A stretch of DNA of 64,000 bases, taken from assembly GCA_051061015.1 (NCBI GenBank), contig JBPFEG010000013.1:186001-250000 (forward strand), read 5' to 3'. How positions within the stretch are numbered: the stretch's first letter is position 1; every line of letters begins with the position of its first letter. The notes beneath the pieces are model-generated. The model did not search any database, was not told the DNA's origin, and saw only the letters and a list, made by a program, of their open reading frames with translations. The DNA is from Methylomicrobium sp051061015 (GTDB lineage Bacteria > Pseudomonadota > Gammaproteobacteria > Methylococcales > Methylomonadaceae). The position numbers were made by a program, and so were the translations under genes. Positions 9,344-18,385 of the stretch are shown here, in pieces.

Positions 9344-9817
9344 CTATTTTTCAATCAATACCACAGCCTGCACCGCAATTCCTTCCTTGCGGCCTTCGAA
9401 GCCGAGTTTCTCGGTAGTAGTCGCCTTCACATTGATACAGTCGACGTCGGCCTGTAAATCGTCGGCAATATTCCGGCACATCGCGGCAATATGGGGAGCC
9501 ATTTTTGGCGCTTGTGCGATGATCGTGATGTCGGCGTTGACCAGGATATAGCCCTTGGCACGAACGACGCTGTAAACATGACGGAGTAACACCCGGCTAT
9601 CCGCACCTTTGAACTGCGGGTCGGTGTCCGGAAAATGCTTGCCGATGTCGCCCAGCGCAGCAGCGCCCAGCAGCGCATCGGCTAGCGCATGCAGTACCAC
9701 ATCGCCATCCGAATGTGCCTCCAACCTCTTTTCATAAGGAATCGTGACGCCCCCCAAAATAATGTGATCGCCTTCATTGAAGCGGTGCACGTCATAACCT
9801 TGCCCTACTCTGATCAT
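9344..9817 (-). CDS. ispF: 2-C-methyl-D-erythritol 2,4-cyclodiphosphate synthase
   Basis: A 157-residue trimeric enzyme of the MEP isoprenoid pathway that cyclises CDP-methylerythritol 2-phosphate with release of CMP. Metal ligands Asp8 and His10 (GQGYDVHRF) and His42 are identifiable, as are the SDGDVVLHALADALLG motif and ATTTEKLGFEGR near the C-terminus. Length is standard. Its start overlaps the ispD stop by 4 bp (ATGA), so the two are translationally coupled, as in many gammaproteobacteria. It is the last gene of the accA-to-ispF run. Confidence 0.97.
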   Translation of the reverse strand: MIRVGQGYDVHRFNEGDHIILGGVTIPYEKRLEAHSDGDVVLHALADALLGAAALGDIGKHFPDTDPQFKGADSRVLLRHVYSVVRAKGYILVNADITIIAQAPKMAPHIAAMCRNIADDLQADVDCINVKATTTEKLGFEGRKEGIAVQAVVLIEK

Positions 9818-10506
9818 TGTTGCTCCAGATAAAACGTTGCCAGCGCCAGATCTTCGGGCCGGGTGATTTTGAGATTGTCTGGCCGGCCTTCGACGATTTT
9901 AGGTTTCAGGCCTTTAAGTTCCAGCGCGCTGGCCTCATCTGTGATCGCTGAATTGCCCTCGGCTTCGATCAGCGCAGTTTTCAACATGCCGTAGCGGAAC
10001 ATCTGCGGCGTCAACGCGCGCCAGATATGGCGGCGATCGAGCGTGCCGACGATTGCATTACCCTGCACATCTTTCAAGGTATCGTGCGAAGACAGCGCTA
10101 AAATTCCGCCGATGTCGTCATCGACCAGCGTATCGATCAGCTTATGAATATCTTCGGAAGTAATGCAAGGGCGTGCAGCATCATGCACCAGCACCCAGTC
10201 GCCGTCATCTGCCTGACCGTGCAAGGATTTTAACGCGGCCAGCACCGAATCGGCCCTTTCTTTTCCTCCGGGCGCGGTCACTACTTGAGGATGCCTTGAC
10301 AATTCGAGTTCGGGCCAGTAAGGATCTTCAACCGATACGGCCACTGCGATCGCGGAGAATACCTCAGTGCCCAATAAGCGGGTCAAGGTCTGCTCGATCA
10401 CCGTTTTGCCCGCCAGTTCGAGGTATTGTTTGGGACGGTCGGACTGCATGCGCTTGCCGACGCCGGCCGCAGGCACGACGGCCCAGAATTTGAGTGATTC
10501 TGTCAT
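9814..10506 (-). CDS. ispD: 2-C-methyl-D-erythritol 4-phosphate cytidylyltransferase
   Basis: A 230-residue nucleotidyltransferase that makes CDP-methylerythritol from MEP and CTP. The N-terminal signature VVPAAGVGKRM with the following PKQYLEL and the VLVHDAARPCI segment are typical of IspD and bind CTP. Length is standard. It follows ftsB by 64 bp and is coupled to ispF. The pathway step directly before and after would be IspC and IspE, which are not in this window. Confidence 0.97.
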   Translation of the reverse strand: MTESLKFWAVVPAAGVGKRMQSDRPKQYLELAGKTVIEQTLTRLLGTEVFSAIAVAVSVEDPYWPELELSRHPQVVTAPGGKERADSVLAALKSLHGQADDGDWVLVHDAARPCITSEDIHKLIDTLVDDDIGGILALSSHDTLKDVQGNAIVGTLDRRHIWRALTPQMFRYGMLKTALIEAEGNSAITDEASALELKGLKPKIVEGRPDNLKITRPEDLALATFYLEQQ

Positions 10507-10570
10507 CAGGATGGATTAAGTTGCGGCAGGGTGATGCACTAAAAAGCATTCAGCCGACGGATTCAATCGA

Positions 10571-10843
10571 TTATTTTTCGATCACCTGGAAAAAAGTTTC
10601 GTCTTCACGAATCATGCCCAACTCATCGCGGGCGCGCTCTTCGATCGCTTCCTGCCCCTTATGCAGGTCCTTTACCTCCGCATAAAGCTTCTCGTTGCGT
10701 TGGCGTTTCTCTTCGGCCAGCTTCTTCAATTCCGCCAGCCGCTGTTGATAGGCGCGTGTTTCCTTCAAACTGCCGTCACCGAGCCACAATCGGTATTGAA
10801 AGTGGATAATCAGCAGAATGATGATCGCAACGAGATATTTCAT
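10571..10843 (-). CDS. ftsB: Cell division protein FtsB
   Basis: A 90-residue bitopic membrane protein: one N-terminal transmembrane helix (about residues 3-20, YLVAIIILLIIHFQYRLW) followed by a coiled coil (about 28-70) and a short periplasmic tail. FtsB joins FtsL and FtsQ in the divisome. The gene lies between eno and ispD, the usual place for ftsB, which supports the assignment of such a short protein. An inverted repeat (CAAGGCGCAG at 10854-10863 with its complement at 10887-10896) separates it from eno. Confidence 0.93.
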   Translation of the reverse strand: MKYLVAIIILLIIHFQYRLWLGDGSLKETRAYQQRLAELKKLAEEKRQRNEKLYAEVKDLHKGQEAIEERARDELGMIREDETFFQVIEK

Positions 10844-10853
10844 AAGATCGGTT

Positions 10854-10896
10854 CAAGGCGCAGCCCTGCGGAGGAAAACATCCAGCCTGCGCCTTG
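10854..10896. repeat. Hairpin between eno and ftsB
   Basis: A perfect 10-bp inverted repeat, CAAGGCGCAG at 10854-10863 and CTGCGCCTTG at 10887-10896, separated by 23 bp. There is no T-tract on either side, so it does not look like a classical terminator. It could modulate read-through or processing of the eno-ftsB transcript. Confidence 0.5.
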
Positions 10897-10909
10897 ACTC
10901 ATCATCGAT

Positions 10910-12190
10910 TTAGAGCGATTTGAAGGCGCTGCGGCCTGCATACCGGGCCACGCCGCCCAACTCTTCCTCGATTTTCATCAGGCGGTTGTACTTGGCGACA
11001 CGGTCGGAGCGGCTCAGAGAGCCGGTCTTGATTTGGCCGGTACCGGTCGCGACAACCAGATCGGCGATCGTGGTGTCTTCGGTTTCGCCGGAACGGTGCG
11101 ACACGACTGCGGAATAACCCGCCTTTTTCGCCATGTCGATCGCAGCCAGAGTTTCGGTCAGGGTGCCGATCTGGTTCACCTTGATCAGGATCGAGTTCGC
11201 AATGTTTTGCTCGATGCCACGCTTCAGGATTTTTGGATTGGTCACAAACAGATCGTCGCCGACCAGTTGGATACGCCCGCCGAGTTTTTCGGTCATCACT
11301 TTCCAGCCATCCCAGTCGTTTTCGTCGAAACCGTCTTCAATGCTGATGATCGGATATTTGTTGACCCAATCGACGAAGAAATCGGCCATTTGCGCCGAGC
11401 TGTACTGCTTGTTTTCGGAAGCCAGATCGTAGACGCCGTCAGCATAGTATTCGGACGCGGCCGCATCGAGGCCCAGGTAGATATCGACGCCTGGTTTATA
11501 GCCGGCCTGTTCGATCGCTTGCAGGATCACGCTGATCGCCTCTTCGTTCGAAGACAGGTTAGGCGCAAAACCGCCTTCGTCGCCGACGGTCGTCGCGAGG
11601 CCTTTCGATTTCAGTACCTTGGCCAGATTGTGGAACACTTCCGCGCCATAGCGGATCGCTTCACGGAAAGTGGGAGCGCCGACCGGCAAAATCATGAATT
11701 CCTGCAAATCGACGCTGTTGTCCGCATGCGAACCGCCGTTGATGATGTTCATCATCGGCACCGGCATCACGAATTCGCCACTTTTGTTCAGGTAGCGATA
11801 CAGAGGCTGCTTGCTTTCCTGCGCCGCCGCATGCGCCGCCGCCATCGAGACTGCCAGCAGCGCGTTCGCGCCCAGACGCGACTTCGATTCGGTGCCGTCC
11901 AGCGCGATCATCTTGTTATCGATACCTTCCTGGTCGGCCGCGTCCATGCCGATAATTGCCGAGCGGATTTCGGTCTTGACGTTATTGACCGCGTTCAACA
12001 CGCCTTTGCCGAGGTAGCGGGATTTATCGCCATCGCGCAGTTCGATCGCCTCACGCTCGCCGGTCGAAGCGCCGGATGGCACCATCGCGCTGCCGACGAC
12101 GCCGGACGCCAGTACTACATCGGCTTCGACGGTCGGGTTGCCGCGCGAATCCAGGACTTCTCTTGCACGAATATCTACTATTGCAGCCAT
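10910..12190 (-). CDS. eno: Enolase
   Basis: A 426-residue enolase converting 2-phosphoglycerate to phosphoenolpyruvate. Visible landmarks are the N-terminal AREVLDSRGNPTVEADV, the SGASTGEREAIELRD loop, the catalytic Glu in VGDEGGFAPN, magnesium ligands in LGLDAAASE and SIEDGFDENDW, and the signature LIKVNQIGTLTET with catalytic Lys. The C-terminal SHRSGETEDT loop is intact. Length is standard. It is placed between kdsA and ftsB as in many gammaproteobacteria, with 10 bp between it and kdsA. Confidence 0.98.
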   Translation of the reverse strand: MAAIVDIRAREVLDSRGNPTVEADVVLASGVVGSAMVPSGASTGEREAIELRDGDKSRYLGKGVLNAVNNVKTEIRSAIIGMDAADQEGIDNKMIALDGTESKSRLGANALLAVSMAAAHAAAQESKQPLYRYLNKSGEFVMPVPMMNIINGGSHADNSVDLQEFMILPVGAPTFREAIRYGAEVFHNLAKVLKSKGLATTVGDEGGFAPNLSSNEEAISVILQAIEQAGYKPGVDIYLGLDAAASEYYADGVYDLASENKQYSSAQMADFFVDWVNKYPIISIEDGFDENDWDGWKVMTEKLGGRIQLVGDDLFVTNPKILKRGIEQNIANSILIKVNQIGTLTETLAAIDMAKKAGYSAVVSHRSGETEDTTIADLVVATGTGQIKTGSLSRSDRVAKYNRLMKIEEELGGVARYAGRSAFKSL

Positions 12191-12200
12191 TAATGTTTCC

Positions 12201-13034
12201 TTAGATTGTTGTTTCTATCAGGCTTTGGCTTTTCACCGCCTGATCGATGGTTAATAAAACTTCGAGTAAATCTTTGATCCGGTGCATCGGCCACGAATTC
12301 GGGCCGTCGCTCTTTGCCTCGGCAGGATTCGGATGCGTTTCCATGAACAGGCCCGAGATGCCGACCGCGACCGCCGCCCGCGCCAATACCGGCACGAATT
12401 CGCGCTGGCCGCCCGAACAGTTGCCCTGCCCGCCCGGCAGTTGCACCGAATGGGTCGCATCGAATACGACAGGACAGCCGGTGTCGCGCATCACTGCCAA
12501 AGAGCGCATGTCGGACACCAGGTTGTTATAGCCGAACGAGACGCCGCGCTCGCAGACCATGATCTTATCGTTCCCTGTCGCCTTCGCCTTCTTCGCGACG
12601 TTCGCCATGTCCCAGGGCGCCAGGAACTGGCCTTTTTTGATGTTGACCGGAATGCCGCAGGCCGCGACGCTCTGGATGAAATTGGTCTGCCGGCACAAAA
12701 ACGCAGGGGTCTGCATCACGTCGACGACTTTCGCGACTTCGGCCAGCGGGGTGTCCTCGTGCACGTCGGTCAATACCGACACACGAATCTCGCGCTTGAC
12801 TCTGGCCAGGATTTCGAGCCCGCGCTCGATGCCGAGGCCGCGGAAGCTTTCGTGCGAGGAACGGTTCGCCTTGTCGAACGACGACTTGTAAATGAAAGGA
12901 ATCTTGAGTTCCTCGGTTACTTCCTTCAGGTAACCGGCCGTATCGAGCGCCAGTTGTTCGCTTTCGATTACGCAGGGACCTGCGATCAAAAACAGCGGCT
13001 TGTCGAGGCCGACTTCAAAACCACATAATTGCAT
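12201..13034 (-). CDS. kdsA: 3-deoxy-8-phosphooctulonate synthase
   Basis: A 277-residue enzyme that condenses PEP with arabinose 5-phosphate to make KDO-8-phosphate for lipopolysaccharide. Motifs include FLIAGPCVIES near the N-terminus, the IYKSSFDKANRSS substrate loop, ERGVSFGYNNLVSDMRSL and VVFDATHSVQLPGG. The ATG at 13034 was preferred over an in-frame TTG 12 bp upstream; a GAGA element lies about 8 bp before this ATG. It sits between pyrG and eno on the same strand, and the pyrG-kdsA gap holds a long palindrome. Confidence 0.97.
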   Translation of the reverse strand: MQLCGFEVGLDKPLFLIAGPCVIESEQLALDTAGYLKEVTEELKIPFIYKSSFDKANRSSHESFRGLGIERGLEILARVKREIRVSVLTDVHEDTPLAEVAKVVDVMQTPAFLCRQTNFIQSVAACGIPVNIKKGQFLAPWDMANVAKKAKATGNDKIMVCERGVSFGYNNLVSDMRSLAVMRDTGCPVVFDATHSVQLPGGQGNCSGGQREFVPVLARAAVAVGISGLFMETHPNPAEAKSDGPNSWPMHRIKDLLEVLLTIDQAVKSQSLIETTI

Positions 13035-13052
13035 CAATTTTCTCAATCTGTA

Positions 13053-13124
13053 AGGGTGAGCAGCGCTTTACTGCGCCCCGTTTCTAGTCTTTTAAAGGGG
13101 GAGACAGTAAGCGCTGCCCACCCT
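13053..13124. repeat. Long palindrome (GTGGGCAG-type) between pyrG and kdsA
   Basis: Near-perfect inverted arms: 13053-13072 (AGGGTGAGCAGCGCTTTACT) against 13106-13124, whose complement reads AGGGTGGGCAGCGCTTACT. An inner CCCC/GGGG pair extends the stem. The arms share the GGTGGGCA core with hairpins at 47079-47150, so this is probably one copy of a dispersed intergenic REP-like element rather than a gene-specific site. Confidence 0.6.
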
Positions 13125-13135
13125 ACTCCTTTTTG

Positions 13136-14767
13136 TTAAGCTATTGCCTTTTTATGCTCCGCCGCCGCCATTACGAAGCCCGAAAACAATGGATGCCCCT
13201 TGCGTGGGGTCGAAGTAAATTCGGGATGGAACTGACAGGCCAGAAACCACGGATGATCGGCAATTTCGATCACTTCAACCAGACGACCGTCGATCGATTT
13301 GCCGGAAAACCGCAGGCCCGCCTTTTCGAGCTTCTCGAAATATTGATTGTTGAACTCGTAACGATGGCGGTGGCGTTCGGTAATCACATCTTTCTGATAA
13401 AGGTTGAACGCCAATGACTCAGCCTGCAAACGGCACTGCTGTCCACCAAGACGCATCGTACCGCCCAAATCGGAATTTTGATCGCGCGTTTCGATCCGGC
13501 CGGCTTCGTCCATCCACTCGGTAATCAAACCGATCACCGGATGCGGCGACTTCGGCAGGAACTCAGTGCTGTGCGCGCCTTCCAGTTTCGCGACATCGCG
13601 GGCGAATTCGATCACCGCGACCTGCATCCCGAGGCAGATACCGAGGTAAGGAATCCTGTTTTCACGCGCATACTTGACCGTCGCAATTTTGCCCTCGACG
13701 CCGCGTTCGCCAAAACCGCCGGGCACCAGGATCGCATCGACATTCTTCAGCGCGCCGACGCCTTCGTCCTCGATCATTTCCGAGTCGATATAATGAATCT
13801 TGACCTTGTTCCGGGTCCGGATTCCCGCATGAATCAACGCTTCGTTCAGCGATTTATACGCATCGGTATGATCGACGTATTTGCCGACAATTGCGATGTT
13901 CACTTCATTTGTAGAAGTCGTCAACGCGTCGACTACGTTTTTCCATTCGGTCAGATCGGCCGGAGGCGCATTCAGCCGCAATTTGTTCACGACGATGTCA
14001 TCAAGACCCTGCGCATGCAGCAGGAGCGGAATCCGATAGATCGTATCCGCGTCAACCGCTGAAATAACCGCCTTTTCCTCCACATTCGTAAACAGCGCAA
14101 TCTTGCGGCGCTCGTTCACCGGAATCGGCTGTTCGGAACGGCAGATCAGAATATCCGGCTGGATGCCGATCGTACGCAATTCCTTAACCGAATGCTGGGT
14201 CGGCTTGGTTTTGAGTTCACCCGCCGAGCGGATGTAAGGCACCAGCGTCAGGTGAATGAACAGCGAGCGTTCCGCCCCGAGATCGACGCGCATTTGCCGT
14301 ATCGCTTCGAGAAACGGCAATGATTCGATATCGCCGACCGTACCGCCGACCTCGATCAAGGCGACATCCATGCCCTCTGCACTTTGATAGACACGATTCT
14401 TGATTTCGTCGGTGATATGCGGGATCACCTGTACGGTCGCACCGAGATATTCGCCCTTGCGCTCGCGGCGCAGCACGCTGTCGTAAACCTGACCGGTTGT
14501 AAAGTTATTCTTCTTGGTCATTGTGGTTTTCAGGAAACGCTCATAATGACCTAAATCCAGATCCGTTTCAGCGCCGTCTTCCGTGACAAACACTTCACCA
14601 TGCTGAAAAGGACTCATCGTACCGGGATCGACGTTAATATACGGGTCCAGTTTGGTCAGGGTCACTTTCAGGCCGCGCGCTTCCAAGATGGCCGCGAGCG
14701 AAGACGCCGCAATGCCCTTACCGAGTGAGGATACGACCCCGCCGGTGATAAAAATATATTTGGTCAT
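13136..14767 (-). CDS. pyrG: CTP synthase
   Basis: A 543-residue enzyme that aminates UTP to CTP with glutamine and ATP. The N-terminal synthetase domain starts TKYIFITGGVVSSLGKGI with the P-loop. The C-terminal class I glutamine amidotransferase domain has the nucleophile Cys in GICLGMQ and the His/Glu pair in CQFHPEFTS. Length is normal. tilS lies upstream on the same strand with a roughly 100-bp gap, and kdsA and eno lie downstream. Confidence 0.98.
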   Translation of the reverse strand: MTKYIFITGGVVSSLGKGIAASSLAAILEARGLKVTLTKLDPYINVDPGTMSPFQHGEVFVTEDGAETDLDLGHYERFLKTTMTKKNNFTTGQVYDSVLRRERKGEYLGATVQVIPHITDEIKNRVYQSAEGMDVALIEVGGTVGDIESLPFLEAIRQMRVDLGAERSLFIHLTLVPYIRSAGELKTKPTQHSVKELRTIGIQPDILICRSEQPIPVNERRKIALFTNVEEKAVISAVDADTIYRIPLLLHAQGLDDIVVNKLRLNAPPADLTEWKNVVDALTTSTNEVNIAIVGKYVDHTDAYKSLNEALIHAGIRTRNKVKIHYIDSEMIEDEGVGALKNVDAILVPGGFGERGVEGKIATVKYARENRIPYLGICLGMQVAVIEFARDVAKLEGAHSTEFLPKSPHPVIGLITEWMDEAGRIETRDQNSDLGGTMRLGGQQCRLQAESLAFNLYQKDVITERHRHRYEFNNQYFEKLEKAGLRFSGKSIDGRLVEVIEIADHPWFLACQFHPEFTSTPRKGHPLFSGFVMAAAEHKKAIA

Positions 14768-14871
14768 GTAAGATGTTTGCTTCAGATTTTGAACAGATGA
14801 CTGGTATCAGAAGGTTGGCTATTTTATCATCAAATAAGGACTATCGTCTTTAGCGATTTACGCCCCCAAAC

Positions 14872-16197
14872 TCAACTGCGGCTGAAGGCTAGACGAAAGC
14901 AGGGAGACCGACCCTCCCGATAAAATTCGGCGCTGATCCAAAGATCGGCGACCGCAGCCAGTTTGCCGTTAAGATAAATCAGCGGGATCGACAGTCTTTC
15001 CCAGGGAGGAATGCCGACTTCCTGATAAAGATTTTTCAGATGATGATGCCCACGGCGACCCGGCAAGGCAATCCGTTCACCCCCGCTGCGAAATTTGACA
15101 GTCACCTCTGATTGCCGCCAAACTGCCTCGGGAATTCCGGACGTCGAAGCCACCCGAATCAGAGTCATGCAATGACCAACCCTCAGCGATTCCCTATCCG
15201 CCGGCCAATCAATGATAACCCGCAAATCCTCAATTTGATCGGTGCGCAGACAATACAATTTATGCCTGTATCGGCGTATTTGATAGCCCTGCCCATTCAG
15301 AACAGGATCGCTATGCATGCCGGCGCCGAGCACATGTTCGATCAACTGCGTCACAAAAGCCTGGGATGGCATTTTTAATCCCATCTGCCTGAACCAATGC
15401 CGAATGATCAGTCGCCGCCTGGGGAGATCAAACTCGTTGAATCGTTCGATATTCAGCGTATTGTCGTTCGAGTCGTGCACTTTGCCGAACGATTCGGAGG
15501 CAACGTCGGCCAATAGTGCATAAGCTTCCGCACAATGCCCTGCAGCTCGAGCTACGGTCTGGTCACAGGACGGCCAACGCTGCTTCAATAACGGCAGAAC
15601 CTGTCGGCGCAGAAAGTTTCGATCATAGACGCTGTCGTTATTGCTGGGATCTTCGACCCAAGTCAACTGGTGCTTGACCGCGTAGTCCTCTATCGCTTGT
15701 TTACGGACATGCAGAAACGGTCTGAGCAGCGCCCCCTGCCCAAATGGCATGCTTTCTAGCATACCGGCCAGACCCAGCAAGCCGCTGCCCCGCAATAATT
15801 GCAGCAGAACCGTTTCGAGTTGATCATCCTGATGCTGCGCCACCAATAACGCATCATCGGGCGTTATCACCGACTTCAATGCCTCGTAACGGGCATTTCG
15901 GGCGGCTTCTTCCGGACTTTCACCGGGCTTGGGATGAGCATCCACCCGGAACAGCAAAAATTTAACATCGAGCCCGTGCGTAATTTCTTCGGCATGACGG
16001 GCCCAAGCTTCGGCCTGCGCCTGCAGGCCATGATGGATATGTACCGCCCTCAACCGTTCACGTAATTTCTGACTCTGTGCGCACAGATGAAGCAGCACAT
16101 GAGAGTCGATGCCGCCGCTATAGGCTACAAAGATTTGCCGAGGAAACGCCTTGCACAATCCGAGCGAAGACTCGATCAGCCGAGGCGTCAGCATCAT
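14872..16197 (-). CDS. tilS: tRNA(Ile)-lysidine synthetase
   Basis: A 441-residue N-type ATP pyrophosphatase that attaches lysine to C34 of tRNA(Ile) so that it reads AUA. The PP-loop SGGIDS is at residues 27-32, and VHIHHGLQ and AQHQDDQLETVLLQLLRGSG are family motifs. The C-terminal domain with SGGERIALPGRRGHHHLKN binds the tRNA acceptor stem. Two consecutive ATG codons start the frame, and either could be used. It follows accA by about 55 bp, the common accA-tilS neighbourhood. Confidence 0.96.
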   Translation of the reverse strand: MMLTPRLIESSLGLCKAFPRQIFVAYSGGIDSHVLLHLCAQSQKLRERLRAVHIHHGLQAQAEAWARHAEEITHGLDVKFLLFRVDAHPKPGESPEEAARNARYEALKSVITPDDALLVAQHQDDQLETVLLQLLRGSGLLGLAGMLESMPFGQGALLRPFLHVRKQAIEDYAVKHQLTWVEDPSNNDSVYDRNFLRRQVLPLLKQRWPSCDQTVARAAGHCAEAYALLADVASESFGKVHDSNDNTLNIERFNEFDLPRRRLIIRHWFRQMGLKMPSQAFVTQLIEHVLGAGMHSDPVLNGQGYQIRRYRHKLYCLRTDQIEDLRVIIDWPADRESLRVGHCMTLIRVASTSGIPEAVWRQSEVTVKFRSGGERIALPGRRGHHHLKNLYQEVGIPPWERLSIPLIYLNGKLAAVADLWISAEFYREGRSPCFRLAFSRS

Positions 16198-16253
16198 TTA
16201 GAAAATTTCGGAAGTTAAGCGCCTGGAAACTTGCCAGGCATGAATGATAATGA

Positions 16254-17222
16254 CTATTTGACGGGTTCTTCAATGAAAGCGCCGAAATTCATCAGGCGCT
16301 GATAGCGCTTTTCAAGCAATTCGTCGATATCGAAATTTTTTAATTCTTCGAGATGGCGCTGCAGGACTTCCTTCAGGTTGGCGGCCACGCCCTGGAAATC
16401 CCGATGACCGCCGCCAATGGGTTCGCGCACCACTTCATCGAGCAAGCCCTGTTCACGGATGCGGTCGGAAGTAATTCCCATCGCCTCAGCAGCAAGCTGC
16501 GATTTGTCCGCACTTTTCCATAATATTGAAGCGCAACCTTCTGGTGAAATGACCGAATAAGTGCTGTACTCCAGCATGATCAGTCGATCGCCGACGCCGA
16601 TCGCCAAAGCTCCGCCGGAACCTCCTTCACCGGTGACCGTGCAAATGATCGGAGTTTTAAGCTTCGCCATTTCGAACAAATTTTTTGCGATGGCTTCGCT
16701 TTGTCCCCGCTCCTCTGCGCCGATTCCAGGATAAGCACCCGGCGTATCGATCAGGCAAATCACCGGCAATCTGAAACGCTCGGCCATCTTCATCACCCGC
16801 AAGGCTTTCCGATAGCCTTCGGGACGGGGCATGCCGAAATTTCGGTAAATTTTTTCTTTAGTGTCGCGGCCTTTTTGATGCCCGATCACCACCACGGGCT
16901 GGTCATCGAAACGCGCCAGGCCGCAGACAATCGCCGGATCATCCGCATAAGCGCGGTCGCCGTGCAGCTCATGAAAATCGGTAAAGATCAGCTTAATGTA
17001 ATCGAGCGTATAAGGACGACCTGGATGCCGTGACAATTGCGAAATCTGCCAGTCCGACAGCGTTGCGAAAATCGACTCGGTCAGCGCACGGCTTTTCTCT
17101 TCCAGTTGCTCGATGGCATCGGAAATATTGATGTCATTATCGAATTCCACATTACGAAGCTCGCGGATTTTGGCTTCCAGTTCAGCAATGGGTTGTTCGA
17201 AATCGAGAAATTTTAAATCCAT
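16254..17222 (-). CDS. accA: Acetyl-CoA carboxylase carboxyltransferase subunit alpha
   Basis: A 322-residue subunit of the carboxyltransferase that, with AccD, makes malonyl-CoA for fatty acid synthesis. It starts MDLKFLDFEQPIAELE, and has the crotonase-like core with GHQKGRDTKEK, DTPGAYPGIGAEERGQ and EGGSGGALAIGVGD, all family hallmarks. Length is typical (about 319). It is the first gene of the minus-strand block accA-tilS-pyrG-kdsA-eno-ftsB-ispD-ispF. Confidence 0.98.
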   Translation of the reverse strand: MDLKFLDFEQPIAELEAKIRELRNVEFDNDINISDAIEQLEEKSRALTESIFATLSDWQISQLSRHPGRPYTLDYIKLIFTDFHELHGDRAYADDPAIVCGLARFDDQPVVVIGHQKGRDTKEKIYRNFGMPRPEGYRKALRVMKMAERFRLPVICLIDTPGAYPGIGAEERGQSEAIAKNLFEMAKLKTPIICTVTGEGGSGGALAIGVGDRLIMLEYSTYSVISPEGCASILWKSADKSQLAAEAMGITSDRIREQGLLDEVVREPIGGGHRDFQGVAANLKEVLQRHLEELKNFDIDELLEKRYQRLMNFGAFIEEPVK

Positions 17223-17386
17223 GGCGCTTTATAAAAATGGTGGTCTATGTCTGTAGATGAAAATTCCGACAGGCTAAATGTTGTGGCCTGCTGCGGATAA
17301 TTATACCCGATGCGACAAATGAACCGCCAATAAATCCCATGGACCTTCTTCAGTTCCTGCTATCGCTCAGTTGACAATGAATCGGC

Positions 17387-17423
17387 AAAAAAAAGCCCTG
17401 GCGCAAGCTATTCGCGCCAGGGC
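17387..17423 (-). terminator. Rho-independent terminator of the OmpA-like gene
   Basis: Stem GCCCTGGCGC (17395-17404) pairs with GCGCCAGGGC (17414-17423) over a 9-nt loop. Eight A residues on the plus strand at 17387-17394 give a U-tract in the minus-strand transcript. It lies 45 bp after the stop of the lipoprotein gene. Confidence 0.9.
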
Positions 17424-17467
17424 CGGTTTAGCTACCGAAGAACCAGATGTCCCGGTTGAGGAAGATT

Positions 17468-18385
17468 TTAACGGGGATAACCGTACGGTTGCTGTTGAGG
17501 ATAGCCTTGTTGTGGATAGCCCTGTTGCTGCTGCGGATAGCCTTGCTGTTGCGGATAACCTTGCTGTTGCGGATAGCCTTGCTGCTGCGGATAACCCTGC
17601 TGCTGAGGGTAGCCTTGCTGTTGCGGATAACCCTGTTGCTGAGGATAACCCTGCTGCTGCTGCGGGTAGCCGCCTTGCTGTTGCGGATAGCCTTGTTGCT
17701 GAGACTGTGGAGTGGTACCTTGCTGGGCGCCGGCATTGTTATTCGCTACAATCGCCAACTCCACACGCCGATTTTGCGCACGGTTTTCCTCAGTGGTATT
17801 CGGATATTTCGGCATTTTTTCGCCCATGCCCTGTTGCCTCAAACGAGAGGCGCTCACCCCATGTTGTCCCAGATAATTTGACACGCTGGCCGCACGTTGC
17901 TCGGACAAGCGCTGATTATAGGTATCCGAACCGATATCATCGGTATGACCCGTCACCGTAATCGTTGATTCCGGATATTGATTCAGGATGCTGCCCACGG
18001 TGTTCAACGCGGATTGCGCATGCGGTGTTAAGGTCGACGAATTGAAAGCGAACGTCACACTTTCAGGCATATTCAGATTCAGCGTATTCTCGGCCGTTCT
18101 CTGCACTTCGATGCCGGTGCCTTGCAAGGACTGTTCCATTTGTTTTTGCTGATGGTCCATATAAGCCCCGACTGCGGCGCCGACCGCACCGCCGGCCAGA
18201 GCCCCCCACCCCGCATTTTTCCAGTCATTACCGCCAAATGCAGTGCCGATCGCGGCGCCGGACGCAGCGCCTATGCCGCCGCCCATCGCCGTCTTGCCAA
18301 GCGAGGATTGACCGGTATAAGGGTCAGTGACACATGCAGTCAGCAATACCGAGCTCATTGCCGTAATCAATAATATTTTTTTCAT
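17468..18385 (-). CDS. OmpA-family lipoprotein with glycine zipper and YPQQQG-repeat tail
   Basis: A 305-residue envelope protein. The signal peptide ends in lipobox LTAC (Cys18), so it is a lipoprotein. Residues about 34-76 are a glycine-zipper segment rich in GxxxG. Residues about 108-213 are an OmpA C-terminal domain with the peptidoglycan-binding pattern TGHTDDIG and NRRVELAI. From about 228 to the end there are roughly ten YPQQQG units. The likely role is anchoring outer membrane to peptidoglycan, with the Gln/Tyr/Pro tail of unknown use. It is followed by a strong terminator and appears monocistronic. The repeated DNA at 17480-17705 could vary in copy number by slippage. Confidence 0.88.
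   Translation of the reverse strand: MKKILLITAMSSVLLTACVTDPYTGQSSLGKTAMGGGIGAASGAAIGTAFGGNDWKNAGWGALAGGAVGAAVGAYMDHQQKQMEQSLQGTGIEVQRTAENTLNLNMPESVTFAFNSSTLTPHAQSALNTVGSILNQYPESTITVTGHTDDIGSDTYNQRLSEQRAASVSNYLGQHGVSASRLRQQGMGEKMPKYPNTTEENRAQNRRVELAIVANNNAGAQQGTTPQSQQQGYPQQQGGYPQQQQGYPQQQGYPQQQGYPQQQGYPQQQGYPQQQGYPQQQGYPQQQQGYPQQGYPQQQPYGYPR
17480..17705 (-). repeat. In-frame tandem repeat encoding YPQQQG units
   Basis: About ten imperfect 18-bp units of the type ggatagccttgctgttgc on the plus strand, read on the minus strand as Tyr-Pro-Gln-Gln-Gln-Gly with occasional extra Gln or Gly codons. All length changes seen are multiples of three, so the frame stays open. Confidence 0.85.

Noticed and set aside
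11033..12193. 386-codon plus-strand frame opposite enolase
   Set aside because: Shadow of eno, which has all catalytic motifs on the minus strand.
17480..17705. Possible CRISPR array
   Set aside because: Units are contiguous 18-bp coding repeats without unique spacers and lie in frame inside a lipoprotein gene.
17447..17881. Plus-strand frame encoding Leu-Leu-Arg-Ile repeats
   Set aside because: This is the complement of the YPQQQG repeat of the lipoprotein gene and looks membrane-like only because of the repeat.
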